NCBI RefSeq assembly: GCF_900188315.1
Contig: NZ_LT897781.1
Coordinates: 1,860,001-1,924,000, forward strand
Length of the DNA stretch: 64,000 bases
DNA from: Marinobacter sp. es.042
Lineage (GTDB): Bacteria; Pseudomonadota; Gammaproteobacteria; Pseudomonadales; Oleiphilaceae
Direction of reading: 5' to 3'
Shown here: positions 1 to 7,207 of the stretch, one piece after another
Layout of the letters: each line of letters begins with the position of its first letter
How positions within the stretch are numbered: position 1 is the stretch's first letter
Notes under the pieces: generated by a model
Databases searched by the model: none
Told to the model about the DNA's origin: nothing
What the model saw: the letters and a program-made list of their open reading frames with translations, nothing else
Made by a program: the position numbers and the translations under genes

Positions 1-705
1 GTAGGCGACTTTTATAAAATAGTTACCGGCACCCGCCCGCTCAAGCAACGCACCAAAAAGCACAAACAGGAAAACGAAGCTGGTGGAAACCCCCAGTGCA
101 ACACCAAATACGCCTTCGGTGCCCAGCCACTGGTGAGACGCCAGTTTATTCAGGCTCACGCCCTTATGGGCAATCACATCCGGCATATAGGGACCGGCAA
201 TCGAGTATGTGATGAAGACCGCAGCGACGATAGTCAGCGGGAGCCCGAGCGACCTACGCGTTGCTTCCAGCAAAAGCACGAGCCCGATAAGCGCAACCCA
301 CAAATCCTGAGTGATCGGCGCGCCGGGCCGCGTTGAAAGTTCTTCGTAAAAAACGTAGAGGTATGAGGCGCAGAAAGCAGCAACAAGCGCCAGAACCCAG
401 TCATAGATGGGGACGATATTTACATGCCGCCCCTTGATCATCGGGAAGGCGGAAAACGCCAGGAAAACGGCAAACGCAAGATGGATTGAGCGCGCTTCCG
501 TGGAATTAAAGATTGCGAAATTGAAGATATAGGGCAGCGGTGACGCAATCCAGAGCTGAAACAGCGACCACACCAGGGGAACGATAAAGAGAATAACCGC
601 AGCGTATCCACTGGTCGCCCTGCCCCCGGTTTCAGTCTGCAGGATCTGGTCTACATTACTGCTACCACCAGCACCAGCTCCGTTAGCCGGATCGCTCGTC
701 GCCAT
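1..705 (-). CDS. TRAP transporter fused permease, 4TM/12TM type (partial, N-terminal 235 residues)
   Basis: This is the inner-membrane permease of a TAXI-type TRAP transporter, which imports organic acids or similar solutes using an ion gradient. The reading frame opens with ATG at 705 and runs off the left edge without a stop, so only the first 235 residues are present. They show a short Gly/Ser-rich cytoplasmic N-terminus, then hydrophobic segments such as AVILFIVPLVWSLFQLWI and ALVAAFCASYLYVFY, and the conserved feature LEATRRSLGLPLTIVAAVF typical of TRAP fused permeases. The gene lies 81 bp downstream of the TAXI receptor gene on the same strand, with a strong hairpin between them. The full protein is normally well over 600 residues, so most of it is outside the window. 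Confidence 0.9.
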   Translation of the reverse strand, partial: MATSDPANGAGAGGSSNVDQILQTETGGRATSGYAAVILFIVPLVWSLFQLWIASPLPYIFNFAIFNSTEARSIHLAFAVFLAFSAFPMIKGRHVNIVPIYDWVLALVAAFCASYLYVFYEELSTRPGAPITQDLWVALIGLVLLLEATRRSLGLPLTIVAAVFITYSIAGPYMPDVIAHKGVSLNKLASHQWLGTEGVFGVALGVSTSFVFLFVLFGALLERAGAGNYFIKVAY

Positions 706-743
706 AAATTAGTCCCGTACGTGAAAATCAATCTCTGAAAGTG

Positions 744-773
744 CGTCACAGCGGGCTTGAGCCCGCTGTGACG
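744..773 (-). promoter_or_regulatory. Intercistronic hairpin between TAXI receptor and TRAP permease
   Basis: A perfect inverted repeat with 14-bp arms (744-757 and 760-773) and a 2-base centre lies between the two TRAP genes. No T-run follows it on the minus strand. It is therefore more likely an mRNA-stabilising or attenuating structure that keeps the receptor message in excess over the permease message than a full terminator. That role is inference from position. Confidence 0.6.
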
Positions 774-786
774 GAGTGCAAGCAGA

Positions 787-1770
787 TCAGTCGATCAGAC
801 CAGCTTCCTTGTAGTACTTGGCAGCACCCGGGTGCAGAGGCGCACTCAGAGCATCAGAGACCATCTCTTCCTTGTTCAGGTTGGCAAACGCAGGATGCAG
901 GCGCTTGAAGCTGTCGAAGTTCTCGAAAACAGCCTTCACAACCGCGTAGACAACATCATCGGGCACATCAGTGGATGACACGAAGGTTGCCGCAACCCCG
1001 AAGGTAGTAACGTCATCGTCACTGCCACGGTACATACCACCAGGGATGACTGCCTTACGATAGTACGGGTTCTCGTCGATCAGCTTCTGTGTGGCAGCGT
1101 TATCAACGTTAACCAGGACACTGTCACAGGAAGTGGTCGCTTCCTTGATGGCACCGGAGGGGTGGCCAACCGTGTAGAAGAAGGCATCAATGTTACCGTC
1201 GCACAGGGCCTGGGACTGCTCCGCCGCCTTGATTTCGGCGGCCAGCGAGAATTTATCCGCGGTCCAGCCCATCTCGTCCATCAGAACTTCGGCAGTGGCG
1301 CGCTGGCCAGAGCCCGGGTTACCAATGGATACCCGCTTGCCTTCCAGATCTTCAAAGGTCTTGATGCCCGAGCCCTTGCTGGCAACAACGGTAAACGGTT
1401 CCGGATGCAGGGAGAACACCGCGCGAAGGTCCTTGTTGGCGCCATCGTCCTTGAACTGGCTGGTGCCGTTGTATGCGTGGTACTGCCAGTCGGACTGGGC
1501 TACGGCCAGATCGAGTTCACCCTGGCGAATCGCATTCAAGTTGTATACGGAACCACCGGTACTCTCAACGGAACAGCGGATTCCATGCTCTTTGCGGTCC
1601 ATGTTCACCAGACGACAGATCGCACCGCCGGCCGGATAATAAACGCCGGTTACACCGCCGGTACCGATGGTCACGAAGCGCTGCTCCTGCGCGGAAACAG
1701 AGGTTGAAGCAGCACCCAGGCTGACTGCAGCAGCGACAGCAAATGCGGAGGCTTTCAGTTTCAGTGTCAT
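787..1770 (-). CDS. TAXI family TRAP transporter solute-binding protein
   Basis: This is the periplasmic receptor of the TRAP-TAXI importer, delivering solute to the fused permease encoded just downstream. The 327-residue product begins with a clear Sec signal peptide (about residues 1-27, cleavage after SVSA). The mature start has the TAXI signature region [20 protein letters not shown], followed by the [20 protein letters not shown] segment that lines the binding cleft in the family. Length is normal for the family. The substrate cannot be read from the sequence; characterised TAXI receptors bind glutamate/glutamine or other carboxylates. Confidence 0.93.
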   Translation of the reverse strand: MTLKLKASAFAVAAAVSLGAASTSVSAQEQRFVTIGTGGVTGVYYPAGGAICRLVNMDRKEHGIRCSVESTGGSVYNLNAIRQGELDLAVAQSDWQYHAYNGTSQFKDDGANKDLRAVFSLHPEPFTVVASKGSGIKTFEDLEGKRVSIGNPGSGQRATAEVLMDEMGWTADKFSLAAEIKAAEQSQALCDGNIDAFFYTVGHPSGAIKEATTSCDSVLVNVDNAATQKLIDENPYYRKAVIPGGMYRGSDDDVTTFGVAATFVSSTDVPDDVVYAVVKAVFENFDSFKRLHPAFANLNKEEMVSDALSAPLHPGAAKYYKEAGLID

Positions 1771-1910
1771 GTGAGTTCTTCCTTTTTCTGCTCGTTGTAA
1801 TTAGATGACCGCCTGTAGGGCGGGCAAGACATACGGTCACGGTAAAACATAGACCACTTCACGCCATAAATAAAGCACGGATTAGCCCGCTAACCGGTTG
1901 ACCAGACAAC

Positions 1911-1937
1911 AAAAAAGCCCGCAGTGCGGGCTTTTTT
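1911..1937 (-). terminator. Rho-independent terminator, probably bidirectional
   Basis: Arms 1911-1922 and 1926-1937 are perfect complements around the loop AGT. The stem has a GC core (GCCCGC) and a run of six A/T on each side, so it can work on both strands. It lies 18 bp past the stop of the RND gene and is best read as the end of the DUF1329-YCF48-RND transcript. Confidence 0.85.
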
Positions 1938-1954
1938 GCAGGTCGGTGCGAATG

Positions 1955-4339
1955 TTATTTCGCAGCTCGGGCCTTGGCGAGCATCTGATCCGGCCGCAGC
2001 AGGAACCGGGCCAAAGCCGGCAACAGCCAGATAGCCCCCACCATATTCCAGAGGAACATGAAGAACAGCAGGAAGCCCATGTCAGCCTGGAACTTGATCG
2101 GCGAGAATATCCAGGTAACAACGCCCAGACCCAGGGTCACGCCAGTAAACATAACGGCCTTGCCCGTCGAGCGCAGGGTTTCATAGTACGCGTCCTGAAG
2201 GGTCTTGCCTTCCAGCAGGTATTGCTCAAGCTTGCTGTAGATATAGATGCCGTAGTCGACACCGATACCAACCCCGAGGGCAATCACCGGCAGGGTGGCC
2301 ACTTTGATGCCAATGCCCGATACCGCCATGATTGCCTCACAAAGGACCGAAGTCAGCCCCAGAGGTATCACGATACACAGCACGGCACGAATGGAACGGA
2401 ATGTCGCGAAGCACAGTAAACTCACCACGCTGTAGACGAGGATCAGCATCTTATCCTTAGCGCCGGAGATAACCTCGTTGGTAGCAGCCTCGACACCAGC
2501 GTTACCCGCTGCTAACAGGAACCTGTGTTCCTCGCTGCTGTTATTCTGGGCGAAATCTTCCACCCGCTCAACGACGGTCTCCAGGGTTTCCGCTTTGTGA
2601 TCCTCAAGGAAGACCAGCACAGGCGTCAGACTACAGTCGGTATTAATCAGCCCAGCAGGAGCCTCACGAATGGAGGCATTGATGATGGTCTGGTTACGCG
2701 AAATCTCGAACCACTTCCAGTTGCCCTCGTTCAACGCCTTGGTGACCATCTTGGAAACATCAGCCAAAGAAACAGATGATTGTACGCCCGGTGTGTTCTG
2801 AAGCTCCCATTGCAGGGAATCCATCGCACGCAGCACATTGTATTGAGTGCACTGCTCTTCCGGCGTTTTAACCATCACCACCAATACATCTGCACTGGTT
2901 GAGTAGTTATTGATGATGTAGGCGTTGTCCTTGTTATAACGAGAATCTGCACGAAGCTCTGGCGCACCCTGATCCAAGTCACCGATCTTGAGGTCCTGCT
3001 TGTAATAAAGGCCGAGTCCGAGGCCCATTACAGCAATCAACAACGAGATCGGCGCTACGCCTGGATGAGAGAAGTACGACAAAAGACGCCATTTACGATC
3101 CTGTTTTTCGCCATGATTCTGCACATGACGGATACCACCCTTGGAGATACCGACATAGGACATAATCAGTACATGCAACACCAGGTTGGTAAAGATCACG
3201 AAAGCCACACCAATACCTGCGGCAACGGCCAGATCGCGAATAACGTCGATCTCGATAAAGAACAGGGTCAGGAAACCGAAGGCGTCTGAAATCAGAGCCA
3301 GCATGCCCGGTATGTACAGAGCGCGGAAAGCCAGACGAGCTGCGGTCACTGCGTCGAAGCCCTTGGCCGCTTCGACAGCCATGGCATTCACGATCTGCAC
3401 ACCGTGACTGATGCCGATGGCGAATACCAGGAATGGCACCAGAACCGAGTATGGGTCCAGACCATAGCCCAGAAGCCGAAGAGTACCCAGCTGCAGGAAC
3501 ACGGCGACGATCGATGTGAATACTGGAACCAGGGTTCCCGCAATAGCCCGTGAGTACCAGAACAATAGCAGCGTGGTCAGGAGGATTGTGATCCCGGCAA
3601 ACCAAGCGATAGAACCTATCCCCTCAATCAGATCACCGACCTTCTTGGCAAAGCCGACGATATGAATCTGGATATTCGGATTCTGCTCCTGGTACTTGTC
3701 CCGAATCTTTTCTTCAAGCTGACGGGAAAATTGGGCGTAGTCCAGGGCTTCACCGGTTTCCGGGTTCTTCTCGTACAGCGGCGCATAAACAATTGTTGAT
3801 TGGAAGTTGTCAGAGATCAGGCGCCCCACTTCGTTCGAACGCAGAACGTTCTGACGAAGTTTTTCGAGGCTTTCCCGGGAGCCGTCATAGCCGTCCGGTA
3901 TCACAGTACCACCCTGGAAACCCTGCTCGGTAACCTCAACCCAGCGGACGTTCGACGTCCAGAGAGATTTCAGGCCAGAGCGATCCACACCATTGAGATA
4001 GAAAACCTCGTCAGTGATCTGCTTCAGGGTTTCCATGTACTCCTGGGTAAAAATATCGCCCTCTTTTGACTCAACGGCGATACGAACGAAGTTACCGAGA
4101 TTCTCCAGGTCGTCCCGGTGATCAAGCATATTTACGATGTACGGGTGCTCGAGCGGAATCATGCGCTCGAAACTGGCATCGGGCTGAATCTTGACGGCGT
4201 TGTACCCGAGAAAAAGCGTCAACGCTGCAAAAACTATCAGAATGATCGGCCGATTATTGAAGATCAGCCTTTCGAGAAAGGGTTCCGCCTTGGGCGTGGT
4301 CAGGTAGTGCTCGCCCTTGTCGTGCTTAGGGTTGGACAT
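1955..4339 (-). CDS. RND superfamily (MMPL-type) exporter
   Basis: This 794-residue inner-membrane protein has the internal duplication of the RND superfamily: a first transmembrane helix near residue 35, a large periplasmic loop to about 240, five or six helices, then a second copy of the same plan from about residue 430. The patch LVPFLVFAIGISHGVQIVNAM and its second-half counterpart VIALGVGIGVDYGIYIYS mark the proton-relay helices. The single-chain architecture and length resemble MmpL/HpnN-like lipid exporters and not the ~1030-residue AcrB type. It is the last gene of a three-gene run with YCF48 and DUF1329, families repeatedly found together in Pseudomonas and Marinobacter. Envelope lipid or hydrophobic-compound export is likely but the substrate is unknown. 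Confidence 0.85.
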   Translation of the reverse strand: MSNPKHDKGEHYLTTPKAEPFLERLIFNNRPIILIVFAALTLFLGYNAVKIQPDASFERMIPLEHPYIVNMLDHRDDLENLGNFVRIAVESKEGDIFTQEYMETLKQITDEVFYLNGVDRSGLKSLWTSNVRWVEVTEQGFQGGTVIPDGYDGSRESLEKLRQNVLRSNEVGRLISDNFQSTIVYAPLYEKNPETGEALDYAQFSRQLEEKIRDKYQEQNPNIQIHIVGFAKKVGDLIEGIGSIAWFAGITILLTTLLLFWYSRAIAGTLVPVFTSIVAVFLQLGTLRLLGYGLDPYSVLVPFLVFAIGISHGVQIVNAMAVEAAKGFDAVTAARLAFRALYIPGMLALISDAFGFLTLFFIEIDVIRDLAVAAGIGVAFVIFTNLVLHVLIMSYVGISKGGIRHVQNHGEKQDRKWRLLSYFSHPGVAPISLLIAVMGLGLGLYYKQDLKIGDLDQGAPELRADSRYNKDNAYIINNYSTSADVLVVMVKTPEEQCTQYNVLRAMDSLQWELQNTPGVQSSVSLADVSKMVTKALNEGNWKWFEISRNQTIINASIREAPAGLINTDCSLTPVLVFLEDHKAETLETVVERVEDFAQNNSSEEHRFLLAAGNAGVEAATNEVISGAKDKMLILVYSVVSLLCFATFRSIRAVLCIVIPLGLTSVLCEAIMAVSGIGIKVATLPVIALGVGIGVDYGIYIYSKLEQYLLEGKTLQDAYYETLRSTGKAVMFTGVTLGLGVVTWIFSPIKFQADMGFLLFFMFLWNMVGAIWLLPALARFLLRPDQMLAKARAAK

Positions 4340-4385
4340 TCAAAAGCCCCTCTATTGTTCGTTCGGTTGTTGCCACATCAGGGCG

Positions 4386-5534
4386 TTATTGAAGGTTTCT
4401 GCCACGGGCGTCTGTAATTTTTGCGCCACCTTCGCCGACAATCAGCAGGTCTGTTCCTGAGATAGGCACCGCACTCATGACACCTTCACGATCACTGCGG
4501 AAATGCTCGCGGAAAGTTTCTGCGCCGTTCGTGCTCATCAGTACAGCACCACTATTACCCACCAGGGTAATACGGCCGTCATCGGCAACGACACCGTCGT
4601 TGAGTGTAGTTCCGGCCGAATTGGGAACCATACGCCAGCTTTTGCCCAGATCCGAGGAAAACAGCATGTTACCCCGAAGGCCAAAAGCGAGAATCTCGTT
4701 CACCTGACCCGTACCGATCACACCGAACAGGGACCCCTCATAGGGTGCCTCACGGCGCTCAAAAGCCTCTCCCCCGTCAACGGAAACATGTATCTGACCG
4801 GCCTCACCGACAACAACGAGGGCGCCGCCCGTGATTCGGGTGATGCCGTTAAGGTGAAAGTTCTGCCGGTTATCAATTCTTGGCGCCCAGTCTTTCCAGG
4901 TCTCACCGCCGTCCATCGTGCGCAGGAACATGCCGTAGGCGCCAACCACAAAACCACGGTTCTCGTTTTCAAACCAGACATCCAGCAACGGGTTGACCGG
5001 ACCAATATCCATATCCGCCTGAATGTTCTCAAGGGCGAAGTAGAGGTCGTCCAGCGCCCACTCGAGATCTTCTTTTTCCTCTTCGGGCGCTTCTTCGATG
5101 CGCGCCTCCATGGCCGCAATCTGCTCTTCCCGGCTCTCAATGGCCAGTTCCATGGCCCGGATACCGTCAATCTGAAGGCTCCAGGTTGCCCCGGCATCAC
5201 TGGTATGCAACACAACACCACTGTGGCCAACTGCCCAGCCATGGGTGTCGGAGCCAAAATCGATCGCTGTCAGGGTCACAGAAACAGGGACTTCACCCTG
5301 AACCCAGCTTTTCCCCTCATCGTCCGAATAGATGATATGGCCGCGCTCTCCCACAGCCACAATGCGATCCCCAACCCGGGTCGCATCGGTGAGAAGATTG
5401 TCCGGGGCCAGATCCGTCGGCCGGGCCGGGGTTTCGATGATATCTGCAAGCGCAAACGCTGCAGGGGCAGACCAGACCATGGAAAGTCCAAGGCAGGCAG
5501 CGCCCAGAGTCTTGCACATCAACCTTTTAGCCAT
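4386..5534 (-). CDS. YCF48/BNR-repeat beta-propeller protein, exported
   Basis: The 382-residue product has a signal peptide (about residues 1-28, cleaved after AFA) and a chain of BNR/YCF48-type blades, for example ERGHIIYSDDEGKSWVQ, HSGVVLHTSDAGATWSLQ, AYGMFLRTMDGGETWKDW and GNSGAVLMSTNGAETFREH. Each carries the S/T-x-D-x-G-x-T/S-W bladed motif. A highly charged predicted helix of about 50 residues (around 120-170, many Glu) interrupts the propeller between the second and third recognisable blades. It was named for photosystem II assembly factors, but here it sits between DUF1329 and an RND exporter and is probably a periplasmic accessory of that exporter. Function is inferred from context only. 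Confidence 0.82.
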   Translation of the reverse strand: MAKRLMCKTLGAACLGLSMVWSAPAAFALADIIETPARPTDLAPDNLLTDATRVGDRIVAVGERGHIIYSDDEGKSWVQGEVPVSVTLTAIDFGSDTHGWAVGHSGVVLHTSDAGATWSLQIDGIRAMELAIESREEQIAAMEARIEEAPEEEKEDLEWALDDLYFALENIQADMDIGPVNPLLDVWFENENRGFVVGAYGMFLRTMDGGETWKDWAPRIDNRQNFHLNGITRITGGALVVVGEAGQIHVSVDGGEAFERREAPYEGSLFGVIGTGQVNEILAFGLRGNMLFSSDLGKSWRMVPNSAGTTLNDGVVADDGRITLVGNSGAVLMSTNGAETFREHFRSDREGVMSAVPISGTDLLIVGEGGAKITDARGRNLQ

Positions 5535-5573
5535 TCAGATTGCCTATTATGTTGTATTGAACTGTGTCTCTGA

Positions 5574-5630
5574 CCGGCAAAGCCGGGAATAACTGTGAAC
5601 ATACCGGCAACCTTACGATTGCCGGTATGT
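5574..5630. promoter_or_regulatory. Two intercistronic hairpins between DUF1329 and YCF48 genes
   Basis: A perfect 12-bp inverted repeat (5599-5610 and 5619-5630, 8-base loop) and a short one (5574-5578 with 5582-5586) lie between the two minus-strand genes. Neither is followed by a T-run on the minus strand. They look like RNA-stability or attenuation elements within one transcript. Confidence 0.5.
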
Positions 5631-5682
5631 CGGGTCGCCACTTCCTGTGGGCGGGGGGACGCATCCCTCAGCCAACAGCGCG

Positions 5683-7071
5683 TTAGCGAACACTCCTGCG
5701 GCGCAGGGAGGCCGGCGAGAAGTAACGCTTGTTCGGGACCTCGTCGGTGAACACGCGGGTATTTGGCTCTTCCGTATCCAGACCGAGCACATGATAACGA
5801 CGGGCCTGTAGGTCATGATAGACGTCAAGAACCGTCCACACACCCGGAAGTTCATAATAATTTTTGGGCAGGCCCATGGTTACGCGCCAGAGCTCGCCAC
5901 GACCGTCGTACTGATCCAATAGAACGGTGTTCCAGCTATCCTCGTCAATATAGAACCGACGTTTGCCGTAGATATGGCGCTCCCCGTCTTTCAGCGTGGC
6001 TTCAACCACATGAACGCGGTGGAGCTCCCAGCGGGTAAGGTCCGGATTCAGGTGTGAGATACCCAGGATTTCCTCGTAAGGAAGACCTTTTTCACCAATC
6101 CGGTAGTTGTTGTAGGGGATGTAGATCTCCCGCTTGCCCTCGTAATTCCAGTTATAGCGGTCCAGAGCCCCGTTGAAGATATCGGTATCGTCTGCGGTAC
6201 GAAGGTTGTCGGCCGCTGCAATCGGCGAATCGTAACCAAGGTTTGGCGCCCGTCGCACGCGACGCTGCCCGGCGTTATAACCCCAGCCATTCCGCGGATT
6301 GATGATCTGGTTAAGGGTTTCGTGGATCAGGATGGCACCACCGGCCAGGCGGGGTGGTGATTGGGTAAACGACAGGTAGTAGAAGATCACGTTATCCAGA
6401 TCTTCTTCACCGCCTTCCGGGTTGTAGTAATTGAAGAAGGCTTCCTGCTGGGAGGTAACCAGCGAATAGTCACCGTTGGTCTGGACCGCCACCTCACTGG
6501 AGCGCCGGGTTACAGACACACCGCGCCAGCGTGTCAGATGGTTCCACACCGCCTGCCAGGCTTTCTGCTCGTCATTGCCATGCAGAATCGGGAACGGGTA
6601 GCCGCCAAACGCGCCATCCAGGCCTTCGCCCTGCCCAACAATTTCTGCGTTCACAGCGTTTTCCCGAGTATTCTCAGCCACCCAATCGGGAACCGCATGG
6701 GTACGACGGGACTGATAAACGGGCACGCGGAACGTTGTCGGGTAGGTTTCCAGCAACGCCTTCACACCATCAGTAAGGTACTCCCCGTACTGATCCATGT
6801 TGGCTGGCGTGATGGTAAACAGGACTTCGTCATCCGGAAAAGGATTGATGTGGTGCTGGCCGCTTCCCTCATAGCCGGGAGGCGGCTCTGTCAAGCCTCC
6901 GGTCCAGGCCGGAATGGTTCCGGCGCTGTTGCCGGCCTTGGGCGAGCCAAAGGGTGTCAACTCCTGACCCAGACGGGCCGCTTCACTTGCTGACACAGCC
7001 GCCCACGCAGGCGCTGATGCCACGGAGAGAGCCAAGAGGCCGCCGAGAATCGCATTTTTGTTATACATCAT
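5683..7071 (-). CDS. DUF1329 outer-membrane/periplasmic protein (LolA-like fold)
   Basis: This 462-residue exported protein has a signal peptide (about residues 1-24, cleaved after AWA). It starts its mature part with AVSASEAARLGQELTPFGSP, the usual opening of DUF1329 proteins, followed by the conserved IPAWTGGLTEPPPGY. The family has a LolA/LppX-type half-barrel predicted to cradle lipid. DUF1329 genes normally sit beside a DUF1302 beta-barrel gene. None is present here: the upstream neighbour is pepN, while the YCF48 and RND partners follow downstream. The start is supported by GAAGG about 8 bases before the ATG. A role in moving hydrophobic molecules between inner and outer membrane is inference. 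Confidence 0.88.
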   Translation of the reverse strand: MMYNKNAILGGLLALSVASAPAWAAVSASEAARLGQELTPFGSPKAGNSAGTIPAWTGGLTEPPPGYEGSGQHHINPFPDDEVLFTITPANMDQYGEYLTDGVKALLETYPTTFRVPVYQSRRTHAVPDWVAENTRENAVNAEIVGQGEGLDGAFGGYPFPILHGNDEQKAWQAVWNHLTRWRGVSVTRRSSEVAVQTNGDYSLVTSQQEAFFNYYNPEGGEEDLDNVIFYYLSFTQSPPRLAGGAILIHETLNQIINPRNGWGYNAGQRRVRRAPNLGYDSPIAAADNLRTADDTDIFNGALDRYNWNYEGKREIYIPYNNYRIGEKGLPYEEILGISHLNPDLTRWELHRVHVVEATLKDGERHIYGKRRFYIDEDSWNTVLLDQYDGRGELWRVTMGLPKNYYELPGVWTVLDVYHDLQARRYHVLGLDTEEPNTRVFTDEVPNKRYFSPASLRRRSVR

Positions 7072-7094
7072 TGTGAAACCTTCAGTGCGTCTGG

Positions 7095-7116
7095 AAGCCT
7101 CTTTGGAGGCTTTTTT
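7095..7116 (+). terminator. Terminator-like hairpin reading on the plus strand, in front of DUF1329
   Basis: Arms 7095-7101 and 7106-7112 enclose the loop TTTG, and a T-run (7111-7116) follows on the plus strand. No plus-strand gene lies to its left, and the neighbouring genes pepN and DUF1329 are both on the minus strand, where the T-run would precede the stem. It could end an antisense transcript across the DUF1329 start, or act as a leader structure on the minus strand. Confidence 0.45.
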
Positions 7117-7207
7117 ATTGTCGTCTGATGGAATTACAGACCTTATTCCAGATTAACCGATCCCAGACTAAAGTCTATCGACCGAAAGTGCGATTTTGTA
7201 TCTGACT

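Noticed and set aside
1162..1707. Long plus-strand open frame inside the TAXI gene
   Set aside because: It is antisense to a gene with signal peptide and family motifs, has no ribosome-binding site and resembles no protein.
4503..5573. 356-codon plus-strand open frame antisense to the YCF48 gene
   Set aside because: The YCF48 frame has signal peptide and BNR repeats; the antisense frame is a composition effect in GC-rich DNA.
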